64,000 nucleotides of DNA from Fragilaria crotonensis. Lineage: Eukaryota > Bacillariophyta > Fragilariophyceae > Fragilariales > Fragilariaceae. Position numbers and translations under genes: made by a program. The notes under the pieces were generated by a model that saw only the letters and a list, made by a program, of their open reading frames with translations, was not told the DNA's origin and searched no databases. This document shows positions 21,416-31,480 of the stretch, piece after piece (within the stretch, counting starts at the first letter, position 1; every line of letters starts with the position of its first letter). The DNA lies in the NCBI GenBank assembly GCA_022925895.1, contig JAKSYS010000013.1:213354-277353 (forward strand). Direction: 5' to 3'.

Positions 21416-24400
21416 TTAGTAGTGATCGCGTCGAAGATCGTGCTGATCTTGCTGAGAATATCCTCCTCGGTCACCAAGGGATCGACTCAACATGGCAATA
21501 GCCTCGGCGATGGACGCAGGAGAAGGAGCAGGAGCAAGACCTCCTGTTCCACGCAGTAAACTCATCGGGTCGGAAGCTCCTCCCAGCGCTGACAACCGAT
21601 CAACCCCGCTGTGCTGTTGCTGTTGCTGCTGCTGGGTCGCATTTTCCAGCTGCTGGAGAAACACTGAGGTCGCGCTGCCTTGAGCTGGGTTTTGGTATCT
21701 AAGGAGGAGATTCCGGAGCTGCGCCTGGGGGTCAATCGAAAAGCCATGCGATTGGCCAAGTCCCAAAGCGTTCTGAAGTGTTTGAGCCTCGCGAAAATCT
21801 CGCACAACGTTGTCCGGGTGTTGTTGTTGTTGTTGTTGCTGCTGGTGTTGGTGCTGATGGTGTTGTTGGTGGTGGTGATGATGATGAGCATGCTGCTGGT
21901 GCTGCTGCTGCTGCTGTTGCAATGCAACAAGCTGTGAAGCCCAGGGCGAAAGTGCGGACAGGCCTGATAGACCAAGCTGGGATTGCAAAAGACGTCTCGC
22001 CTCCTCCTGAGCTGCGTGTTGTTGGAGGAAGTGATGCTGTTGTTGCTGTTGTTGTTGCTGCTGCTGCAAAAGAAGCACTGCCTCGTGCTCGGGGGTTCGC
22101 TGTCCGTCTCCTTGGGCTTCCACAAGCCTTCGCGTTGACAGCTCTAAGATCGCCTGCTGGTGGAAATCAGATGCAACTGACGATTCGTTTTGCTGATGTT
22201 GTATCTGCTCACGATGCAATTGTGATTCCCGATCTCGCTCTCGGAGAGCCGCTTTAATTGCTTCACTGCTTTCAACCGTCGTATCGACGGACGGAATAGG
22301 CACTTTCTTACGAGGGATGTCAACGTCGATATCCGCGGCTTTCTCCTCAACGCCTAACGAACCTTGCTTTCCAAATTGTTTCTTGTGATCGTAGTAATAA
22401 TTTTTGATTTGTGCAGTTGTTTTGTTACCAATCGCTTCTTCCAGAACGGTCCAATTCTTGCCGTGCTCCCCAACGATTTCTTGAAAAAGCTTCTTTTCTG
22501 CTGTGGTCCATTTTTGCGGCGCCTTTCGCCCTGCTGGACTTCGGTCACCCGACAAAAGTTTCTCCTTCGTCACACCTGACAAAGCTTCTTGAGTAGATGA
22601 CTTCAGGTACTTCTGTGCCCTCTTTTCCAATTTGAATAATGGCTCCCTCTTTCGCTTACGATTTTTTGTTGCGAGAAATTCCTCGTAGACATCCTCGTCG
22701 TAATCCTCGGCGGAAACATCAACCGTGTCCAGGAGTTTTCTCTTGATAGGGTGAAGATCGTAAGTGTGGAAAGAGGCGTCATCATCTGGAAGTGTGAATA
22801 CAAGAGGCTTGTCCTCGCCCGTGCCGGCTGTTACAGTAGCACCACAAGACAGCGACGCCTCAATAGTAGCATCCCAGTTCTGGTAGTCCCCTCGTCGCTT
22901 TCTTCTCATCAGAAATTCCTTCAAGGCTTGTTTATAAGGAACGCTTTGTTTCGAGTTGTAGTAGAATGCGACACAATCCCGTGTACTCTTATTGCGCAGG
23001 AAGGAAGCAATCTTACGAAAGTCCTTGGGGTGTTGAAGGAAGCGATCGAGAAAGATACATTTTTCCATATCAGTCCAAATGTTCGTGAGCGACTGATCCT
23101 GCGCTTCCTTTAGGGGATCGAGAGTCCTCTGGGCTTCAAACGTATTCACATAGGTCGCAGTGAGTGATCGCTCGAAAGAACAGATCTGGTTGGTGGGTTT
23201 GACGCCACCTTGAGAAATTCGTTTTTCCATGGCCTCCTTGGCTGTAAGTTCTGCAATAATCTGCTCCTGTTCGTACTCTGATCGAACGACATCACCAGTA
23301 CTCGGAGCCGCGGCGAGCGCGGCGATATGGATTGTTTGATGTGCGCCCTCCAGGAGTGCACACTTCAGGAGGAGGAACTGTCGCGGCACTTTGATTATTC
23401 ATGTTCAACATTGAGGATCGGCCATGTATTTTAGCGCTTCCCAATACGTTTTCTCGCATGTAGCCTTTCCGGCGCATCTGCTTTTCGTAGATCTTGGTGC
23501 GTCCGACGTATTCTTCGGCCAGCTCAGTCCAACGTTGGGTTAGTTTTTGTTTGTTGGTCCGAACGCATTCCTTGATGAGAGGACCTAGCTGCTTGTGCGT
23601 TTCTTGATGCTGTTCAAAATATGGACTGTTCCAAGGATCGGAATACAAAGCATCGGCTCGGCCGGTAACCTTGTGCGCCAAAGTGGACCACTCCTCGAAA
23701 TTACGACCAAACTTGAGGTCGACAATGTCGTCACACAAGGTGTGCCCGACATTCAAGGTAATCAGCGATTCTTGCTGAGCTTCTTGTGCCTTTTTTCTGT
23801 TCTCTGCCATAATAAGGTCTACGGTATTGCGGTGGTCAGTTTCTTGCGCCGCCCCGGTGGATTCTGGCGTCTCTTCCATGGCAGACTTGAAAGCGGAGTT
23901 CATCGCGGCTTCCTCGGCCTCTGCTTCAGCAGCCTCTTTGCGAGCCTTTTGAAGTTGACGCTCTGCCTTGGCGATATCAGCGTCAAGTGATTCTAGAGTG
24001 CGAGCTGTCTGCTCGGCATGGAGGATCTTGCGTCGTTTTTTCTCTTCGGACCTGGCCTTTTTGATACGTTCTTCCAAGGTTGCTCGCATTTCTTCCTGCG
24101 CCTTTCTGAACAATTCTTCCTGGTCACGCAATTTAGCCTGCAACTCTTCTCGTCGCGCCTCCACCTTCCTCTGAATCTCCTCATCTCTCGCCTTGCGTTT
24201 GAGCTCCTTTTGCACCTCCTTCTGACGCAGGGCTTCGGCTGCTCGGCGCTGCTGGTCCAAAAGAGCAGCCTGCTTCTGGCGGACCACTTCCGCTGCCTCC
24301 TCTTTTTGAATTTCCTCCAACTCCTCCTTTGCATGGTCTGCGTCATCTAGAGCTTGGTTGATGCTTTGTTCCATCTTCTTAATCGCTCGGATGATAAGCA

Positions 24401-26486
24401 ACTTGCCCGGCAATTTGGTCTCGCCGCGAACACCAGAGACGAGCGATGGATCATTCATCAATTCGCTAACTTTCTTGACAGACGACTCCGCCTTGTCAAT
24501 GTTCTCCTCACCTAAAATGGAGACGGTCAGCACCTTGTTGGATTCTTGGATTGCATCAGGGGCTGACTCTCGAGCAGCTGCTGGAGCAGCTGTCATTTGC
24601 AGTGGCGGTTGTGACACTTGTTCCTCTTCGGCAACGACTACAGGTCTTGGGAAGCGTGGATCCCAGCGTTTGGGTGGTGGCCTAGCAAGCAGGACGGGCA
24701 AAGGTGGAGGGGGCAACCGATGATGGGACAGTGCTTCGTTGGAGTAACCGCGACCTTCTATTTTTGAAACTGCGGGGCGAGGCGGGGTTTGGCTGTTGTT
24801 TGCAAGATCTGCAGTGCCGTCAGGAGGCATCGTGCGATCTGGTTCCGGTGGCAGCACTTCACCCGGTTCGGGACGCACGGATGAGGCAAACTCTTCAACA
24901 AGCGGAGCATGCGGAAGGTTATCAAGAATGGAAGAGGCTTGACGATCTGTCTGCACGTTGGGTGAGGAATACTGTTGAAATGACTTGCGTCGCTGTGTGG
25001 GTGAATGTCGAAACACACTTCGCCCAGGTGTACCATTAGTAACAGGGAACTCTCTTGGTGGATCGGCCAGGCTGCTGTAGGAAGAATGGCGTCGGTTACC
25101 TCCTTGTGGAAGTTGCTGCAATGATGGCGGTTGTAATTGCTGTTGTGGCAAGGGCGGATGTTGTTGCTGAGAGAAGGAATTGCGACGAGAAGTACCAAAG
25201 TCCTGCGGATTCGACGATTGTGACTGTGCTTGAGTAATCGGAGGGGGGCCACGACCAAATTCATCGGCTCGCCCGGAACGATGGTTGTCTGGCATATCCT
25301 GGTTGGACGTGGAGGAATAGGACCGATCCAGACCACTGCCCCAATTGGGACCCGAGTGAGAGTCGCTCGCGGTTCTAAAAATGCCCGAATCTGTATCTCG
25401 TCCCGTGGTGGAGGAAAAGGACGATCGTGGAGGTGGTTGGTCCTGCAGAGGAGGTGGGCCGCCTCGACCTCCATAATTGTTATTTCGAGGAAAGGCGGGT
25501 CCGCGACCTCCGCGAAATGAATTGCTTCGAAACGGCTGAGACCGCACATCGTTAGGTCTCGCTGCAACACCAGAAACCCCCTCTGAGCTTGATGGTCTGA
25601 AATCGCCACTCGTCACGAGTCTTGGTTCTGGCGGCGGTACAATTGAAGGGGCATTAATGTTGAGGTGATGAGTGTTGGTGTTGGAAGCGTTGCGAGGGTC
25701 GACAGGACGAGACTGTTGTGCCCCGGCAAACGAATCTGGTCCGGATGACCCTGAAGGGTTTCGATGAAATGATGGGCCACCTTCGGACACGCTTCTCTGT
25801 GCAAAGCCAGGTCCTCCTTGATCCAGCAATCTAGTGAAGGATCGATCTCGTGGTTGATCCCAGAGCCCAGAGCGTCCACCGCGTCCTCGCCATCCCCTTC
25901 CACCTCTTCCTTCTCCTCGGCCGCCTATTCCGCTTCGTCCACCACCTCCCCCTCTGCCAAGTCCTCCTCCTCCACTAATTATTCCAATACTCCCGACTCC
26001 AGGATTATTGTTGTTGCTGCTGTTTGCGTTGCCAGGAAGTGATGATATTCCACTTGGACCCATTCCTTGGGAAAACGATCGTCGGAATCCTCGATCCGCA
26101 TTCATCATCATCGTATTGTTGTTTGAATTAGGAGCAGCAGTATTAGCACTGCTGCTGCTGAGACCTCCAATACTACTATTTGACGGAAAATTGCTGCGAC
26201 GAAATGGAGGTTGTTGTTGCTGTTGCTGCTGTTGCTGTTGTTGTTGCTGAGCCGGAGGTAACGCCAACGTTCTTGGTGCTGATGAAAACGAAGCATTTGA
26301 TGCAATTTCTTCACGTTCTTCGCCAATTTCACCTTCTTCACCAATTTCTCCTTCTTCTTGAGAACGAGATGTATGGATTGACGACATGGGAGTTGTCAAT
26401 GGCGTTGCTTTTGTTGTTGTTGTAGCACTGGGAGAGTTGCTGTCGCTGATATTCGCATTCCCGCTGCTATGATTATAGCATCTCAT
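21416..26486 (-). CDS. NCoR/SMRT-like double-SANT corepressor protein, one frame break
   Basis: Two minus-strand frames (26486-23311 and about 23310-21416) together encode a protein of about 1,690 aa. Order: poly-Q (26210-26250), Gly/Arg-rich RGG part (about 25860-25990), Pro/Ser-rich linker, a long charged coiled coil (about 23950-24350), an NPYRRARRG motif, then SANT1 (about 23080-22925, IWTDMEKCIFLDRFLQHPKD), an acidic/basic linker with KNRKRKREP, SANT2 (about 22516-22376, QKWTTAEKKLFQEIVGEHG) and a C-terminal part with several poly-Q and His runs. The coiled coil followed by two SANT domains is the layout of NCoR/SMRT and fungal Snt1, which bind histone deacetylases and histone tails; nuclear action is inferred. 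The frames change at about 23305-23315 inside the conserved stretch between NPYRRARRG and VVRSEYEQEQIIAEL. No intron explains this, so a one-base indel or sequence error is likely. Confidence 0.82.
21815..22072. repeat. (CAG/CAA) trinucleotide tracts encoding poly-Q
   Basis: Runs of GTT/GCT on the plus strand at about 21820-21845, 21880-21925 and 22020-22070 encode glutamine and histidine tracts of the corepressor-like protein. The mix of CAA and CAG codons suggests selection for the residue rather than only strand slippage. Another such tract is at 26205-26250. Confidence 0.8.
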
Positions 26487-26913
26487 GGCACAGGATGGTC
26501 GCCGTTGAAGGCAAGGCGGCCGTGAGGTACTGTAGTTTCATCATACACTCCAGCAGTACTCGTACTCCACTGCAAGTACGACATCATACTGCCGGTAGTA
26601 CTCTACCGGTAGCCGGTAGGCACTATGCACTAGCACCGTATGCATGGTACTTGTACGCATACTCGTAGAACTACTTTACTTTACCTGGTACTGGAGGACC
26701 GTACTTGTACTCCAGTCTGCATGTTAGAATTGATGTGCCGTATGGCCATTGGCCATTGGCCATATCTACTACGGTACTATGAGTGTACCGGTAACACGTA
26801 CCAGCATAGTACTTTGTTCGGAGACGAGGCCTCCTTACATCATTCATTATTATATCGAGACGTCGTCTTTCGCTTTTCATCGGAAGGATGAGCATCCGCC
26901 TTTCTCTGCTGAT
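26487..26913. promoter_or_regulatory. Shared upstream region of divergent corepressor and SET genes
   Basis: These 427 bp separate two genes that point away from each other, so they should hold both promoters. The stretch is dominated by GTAC, TACCGGTA and CCGGTAG words (26520-26790) and by a small palindrome, ATGGCCATTGGCCATTGGCCATAT, described here by its position 26740-26763. I see no firm TATA box. Confidence 0.35.
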
Positions 26914-28420
26914 ATGATACGCGTATGCATAATAATCGTTCTTTGTGGAAATCTCATTCCTTGGATTGTTCTGATAATACTATCAAATGTCAATGCCGTG
27001 ACAGTATCGATATCAGAATCAATCGCATCCGAGCAGCGCACAGAGGAATCAACAAAATTGGCAACAATATCATCACGACACGAACAATGTTCCATCTACA
27101 TCGCCCCATCAACAATCCCCGGGGCAGGTCAGGGCGTATTCACGTCCAAACCAATCGCCAATGGAACAGTGATTGGCATTCCTGATTTTATTATACCAAT
27201 TATTGATTTAGAGTTCAATCATCCATCTCTCATTTTGATCAACAGCAATGACAGTTGTTGGATGCTGCATGACTATGTTTGGAATGGTGACACAATGATG
27301 GGAATGCATCGTGAAGGTGGGAATACGGGTGCCTTGGCTCCCGGTTTTGATGCTGCCGTCAATTCGTACATTGAAACAGCCGGAAACGCAACAACAACGA
27401 CGACGACAACAACGAGCAGCAGCAGTAGATTCAATGTCGAGCGCCGGGAATATCCCCTGTTTGATACGACACTACCCCATAGATACAAGTATCCCTCAGC
27501 AGGATCCATGACAGCCTATTGGGATCACAATTCCAATTTCGCAAAAAAACGATACACCGGCTGGTGCTGAACTTTTCAAGGATTATGGTCAAGAATGGTT
27601 CGCATCGAGGGAGGCACTTGCTAAACATCAAGGTGATGGTGATGATGTTGTCAAGAATGATGATAGTCCGTCCTTGGACGAAGTGGTACGCAACAATAAT
27701 GTCGACCAGAAAATCAATTTGGAAGTCCAGCACCGGGATAACATTCGTGACAAATTACCAGACATGCCAGACTCTAGATGTTTGGAAAGTATTGTACCTC
27801 GTCCGTCCACAATCGAGGGCGCGGGGCGAGGAGGATTTGCAACTTGGAGTTTTCAAAAGGGACAAGTCATTACTGGGTCTCCTCTGATTCATATTCCAGA
27901 CAGGAAAAAACTCGAGTTGTATAATCTGGATGACGACGACACTAACGAGACCTCAATGTTGGATCACGTTGCACCCAAGCTTTATGGACATCAACTGCTA
28001 ATGAAGTATTGCTGGGGCCATCCCAAAACGAACTTGTTGCTGTGTCCGTATGGAGCTGGCATTAACCTTTTGAATCATTCTCGCGAACGTGCAAATGTCA
28101 TGATTCAATGGGCACCCCATGGACACTTGGCTCAAAATGACGCGTGGTTCTACATCTGCGTTACTGACATGAATTCCTGCAAGGCAAACTTGGCATGGGA
28201 TTATGTTGCTGTGAGAGACATTGCACAAGGCGAGGAGCTATTCATCGATTACGGCGATGCATGGCGGGTAAATGCGTGGGAGGCTCATGTAGCTGCATGC
28301 CTAACCACAAAATGGAGACCACCCACCACCCAATCCCTAGTTAGAAGAAAGAAAACCAACTACATAGATTATGATTCAAGGAGGAACATACTCACGTCCG
28401 ACGTTGCCAATCTTCTGTAG
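26914..28420 (+). CDS. Protein with two SET-like modules; frame break in an A7 run
   Basis: The ATG at 26914 starts a hydrophobic leader (IRVCIIIVLCGNLIPWIVLI), a signal peptide or anchor. Module 1 has IPGAGQGVFTSKPIANGTVI and, further on, YWDHNSNFAK. The frame then stops (TGA at 27568), but after removing one A from the run of seven at 27543-27549 it continues NDTPAGAELFKDYGQEWF, the expected SET C-terminal core. Module 2 has IEGAGRGGFATWSFQKGQVI, INLLNHSRERANVMIQW and DIAQGEELFIDYGDAW (27810-28260). The pairs NHS and ELFIDYG match SET pseudoknot motifs. SET proteins methylate lysines; targets here are unknown, and the leader suggests entry into a membrane system. The final ~38 codons (from about 28303) lie in an interspersed repeat also found at 31878 and 37484, so the original C-terminus was probably replaced. 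Confidence 0.72.
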
Positions 28421-28828
28421 TCTTAGAGAAATCCTTCGCTCTGTGGGTCCTAAAATTCTTGGATTGGCCCATGAATTGGCAGTGTACTCAATAGCATTGA
28501 CCGGGGTCAATGCAGAGTGCACTGTCCGCTTATCCTCTTCGCTCAGACAATCGTTCAAACGTTTGGCCATACGGCGGCTCGGCCCATTCGAGGTTGTATC
28601 GTAACGTTGAGAAACGGAAACACGGTGCCGCCGTCTTGTTCGACGTCATTGAAGAACGAACTCGAACGCAAACACGGCGCCAGGTCAACAAGGTCGATCT
28701 TGGTGAATGTCATTGAAATCGCTGTGATGGCAGCAGAACTGGTCCGGTTCGTGTCGTGTCAATCAAAGTTACTCAAAGTTCTCGTTTGGGCAGATTCATC
28801 AAATTCGCCATGCGATGGGTCCCCTAAT
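28303..28828. repeat. Interspersed repeat R, copy 1
   Basis: This segment matches 31878-32405 and 37484-38003 closely, starting 'accacccaccacccaatccc' and ending near 'cgatgggtc-cct'. Unlike the other two it is not next to a DUF6824 gene: it sits between the SET gene, whose stop codon it supplies, and the truncated hAT-like gene. All three copies keep partly open plus-strand frames (for example NVIEIAV-AAELVRFVSCQSK) but with start and end differences, so I do not call a gene. Confidence 0.85.
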
Positions 28829-28858
28829 GGTTGTTTTCATTTCTGCAATCAAATTCAA

Positions 28859-30188
28859 TCATTGGCGGGTGAGATGAGTGATGAAACCAGTCATAATGTT
28901 GAAGAACCTCTCCTTGACGACATTGCTCATGATAAACTCCATCACAAGATGTAGCTGGTGTGCTCCACACCAAATTCGGGTCAACGGGCAAGAATTCGCA
29001 TGCATGGCAGAGGCAAGTCTGGTCACGACGCCCGCAACGCCGCCACCAGTCATATCATGAGCTCCATCAGAAGCGACACCGATCAGACGAATCTTCCAGT
29101 CAGGACAGAGCACGTTTAAAAACTTAGTCACCATGTCAAACATTACTTCTCCTGTGTGCCGATCAAACATTGGAAGGGCGCAACCATGAAGACAGACAAT
29201 TGTACCTTGCTCCTTAACAAATACACGGAAGCGTATGTCAAGATACGATGTACTCTGGTGTGTTGCAGAGTCAAGGGCAAGTGAGAAACCCCAGGAGCGA
29301 CAAAGTATGTCCGAGATATGATGTAAATTGACAGCGCAGGCAACCCTGATATACTTGCTCACATCTTTCCGACAACAATGTCGCAAACATGGGTCACCCA
29401 TCACATCATATGTGCAAGCAATAATTTCTGACATCATTCTAAAGGAAGTGCCACACGATGTGTACCTAAGGGCCAAATTGAAAAGTGTTGCTTTTGATGC
29501 AGGAGGAATCATCACCAAATAGGAATATTGTTGCTCTTCCTCCAGGTTGCGAATGCGCTTAAACAGTTGGAGAGCTTTTGCTTTTGCTGACGCTGCTGCA
29601 TCTCCTTGTTTTTGCCTCAAGGCATTGAGCTCTCGCTCGCCCCCAAATGATAAATCATTGGCATCATCAGCACTCTCCTCGCCATCAGCATCAATAGTAT
29701 CATCAGCTTCATCGGCAGGATTAAAAAACATGTCACCAATGATAACATCAACAATATCCTTCTTTCCAATTTTAAATATAGTAAAGCTGGAAAGACTTGA
29801 TTGTAATGCCTGCCTGCTGCTTTGACGGAGTACTGCAGGAACGAGCCCCCCCCCTGCGGTCATTATTATTACCACCTTGATCGCGAAAAAAGCGTTCACA
29901 TGCATCCTTATCCTTTCGGTCAATGCGCTCGTCATATTGTTCAAATTGGACTGCATGCTGCTTCCGCAAGTGAAGCTCAATATTGTCGTACCGAAATGGT
30001 GCTGACCATCCCTTCACGATGCTAAGTGCCTTCCGTTTGGTGCCAGATCTTTCCTCGCGACCGAAGACGATACAAAAACGGCACTGAAGTCCAATCACTG
30101 CTGTGGTTTTGAGATGTCGTGACGCTATTGTAAGCCCAAACTGAGCATCATTTGACTTCACGTGTGCAGAAGCACGGGACGACGACAT
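28859..30188 (-). pseudogene. hAT-like transposase, truncated, frame break in a C9 run
   Basis: The ATG at 30188 starts MSSSRASAHVKSNDAQFG. A BED-type zinc finger follows (LQCRFC...HLRKQH, about 30090-29950), then a polar stretch with NNNDRRGG. At the run of nine C at 29846-29854 (plus strand) the reading frame changes and continues SSLSSFTIFKIGKKD to the transposase core: LALDSATHQSTSYLDIRFRV, FDRHTGEVMFDMV, GVASDGAHDMTGGGVAGVVTR and IWCGAHQLHLV. These match hAT-like core blocks with first Asp (DSATHQ), second Asp (SDGAHDM) and the CxxH region (CGAHQLH). The C-terminal dimerisation domain is missing: the frame ends at 28859, about 30 bp from repeat R. No terminal repeats were found. Confidence 0.75.
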
Positions 30189-30481
30189 GGTGGCACGTGA
30201 CAATGTTACAACAGCATACAGGTGCAAATGTGCTTCTTTTAGGCAAATTTCAACCACCGATTGATCTTAGGCGCCACGTCAGGGTCTAATTGGGAAGCGG
30301 AGGCGGGAACCCGGGAGATCGCCTCATCGAACCATGCCTGTATGTCATATGACATATGACATATATGCATATATGGTATGTCGTATGTCATATATTTGAT
30401 CCATATATCATATATTTGATCCAAATCGCGAGCAGTGAATCCAAATCGCGAACGCCAGTGAATCCAAATTCGTGCCCTCGT
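30189..30481. promoter_or_regulatory. AT-rich upstream region of DUF6824 gene A1
   Basis: The stretch 30343-30425 is made of overlapping CATATG/ATATG words (catatgacatatgacatata, tcatatatttgatccatata), giving many short palindromes. It precedes the DUF6824 gene A1. A similar but shorter AT-rich stretch precedes copy B1 (33940-34010). Its role as a promoter is inference only. Confidence 0.35.
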
Positions 30482-31477
30482 ATGGACCCTTTTGTAACAA
30501 CAATTTATGTGAGGTATAGGAACAGAGTCGAGGCTCCAACCATGACGTTGATCAAGCCGACAGACATTATGCTTGGACGAGGCTGCACGTGTTACAACAA
30601 CCCAGGCAACAAAGTATTTCGTAAAGTGTTGAAGGAGCACGTAATCCATTACAGGAATCAAGCACTTCGGAGAGAAAAGGCAGCCTTAGTCAAAATGTTG
30701 GTTTCAAAGCTTGAAGCGATGGGTTATCGTTTTCTTCAGCAATCCACAACTGGAACCTATGTTGAAGCGCCTCCTCATCTTGCCGAGAACAAGGTGGCTC
30801 ACTGTCTTCGAGACCTCCGCCTGTCAAATGCTAAGCTTAGGGACGACGTGAATGTACTTTCGAAGAACTTCCGTCCCTTCAATACAGAGCAAACGAACGC
30901 AGACCAGGTCATGCCAGTTATCACTGGGGAGGCACATACCACGAAGGAAATGTGCAACATGGAGTCGAACAACACGGCCGCGATCACCATGGACGTGGAC
31001 CCATATTTACACGGTCTGCCAACAAAGCTACAACTCGATGCCAATTCATTGGTATCCTCCCCGACGAACATGGCTTTTGGATTCAGTTCGGCGCTGCGGG
31101 AATACCCTCTCGCTGACGGAGGAAGGGAGGAAGCGGATCCGTCATCCTTTGCCTATGTGTTTGAAGACGCTTCTGAGCGAGGCGCACATGGATCTCTTTG
31201 CTCCCCTGGCTCTGAGCCCGAACAACAGTTGGAGCATTTAGAACGAAGTTGGAACAACATAACGGATACGTTGTTCCCGGCGACTGTTTCAAAAATGACT
31301 TGTGCAAGTCATCACGCTCACGGTCTGGATTCTGTGGGCGTGGCCTTCAACATGTATGCAGCCGTCTACGGACGGTCTATTGGCAATATCTTTGTTGGCG
31401 ATCCATATCAACCGTTGGAATGCGATGTGGACGATGCGCAGAGCCTTTGCCGCTGGTTCAGTAGGCACCTTTCGTGA
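30482..31477 (+). CDS. DUF6824-domain protein, copy A1 (331 aa)
   Basis: The ATG at 30482 (MDPFVTT) is preferred because the stretch from this ATG to the inner MTLIKPTD differs between copies A1, B1 and B2 by whole codons (60, 51 and 39 bp). Residues about 21-115 form the DUF6824 domain: DIMLGRGCTCYNNPGN, FRKVLKEHVIHYRNQ, REKAALVKMLVSKLEAMGYRFL, then APPHLAENKVAHCLRDLR. The rest is polar and acidic with no known domain, ending RWFSRHLS. The family is widespread in diatoms and is thought to be regulatory or DNA-associated; no function is proven. The domain's basic helices fit nucleic-acid binding, but that is inference. Right after the stop comes the tail of a different paralog (see 31481). 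Confidence 0.85.
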   Translation: MDPFVTTIYVRYRNRVEAPTMTLIKPTDIMLGRGCTCYNNPGNKVFRKVLKEHVIHYRNQALRREKAALVKMLVSKLEAMGYRFLQQSTTGTYVEAPPHLAENKVAHCLRDLRLSNAKLRDDVNVLSKNFRPFNTEQTNADQVMPVITGEAHTTKEMCNMESNNTAAITMDVDPYLHGLPTKLQLDANSLVSSPTNMAFGFSSALREYPLADGGREEADPSSFAYVFEDASERGAHGSLCSPGSEPEQQLEHLERSWNNITDTLFPATVSKMTCASHHAHGLDSVGVAFNMYAAVYGRSIGNIFVGDPYQPLECDVDDAQSLCRWFSRHLS

Positions 31478-31480
31478 TCA

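Noticed and set aside
21492-22257. Plus-strand frames rich in Val, Leu and Cys opposite the corepressor gene
   Set aside because: They arise from the reverse of CAG/CAA glutamine codons (poly-Val, poly-Leu, poly-Cys) and are not real membrane proteins.
26008-26425. Poly-Cys and Leu-rich plus-strand frames near the start of the corepressor gene
   Set aside because: Same cause: antisense reading of poly-Q and Asn-rich codons.
27541-27552. Programmed ribosomal frameshift at the A7 run
   Set aside because: The needed change is +1 (or -2), whereas A-rich slippery heptamers give -1; a plain indel is simpler.
28517-28954. Protein-coding gene in repeat R (145 codons, similar frames at 32056-32475 and 37773-38096)
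   Set aside because: The starts and ends differ between copies and no domain is visible; shared sequence is explained by repeat identity alone.
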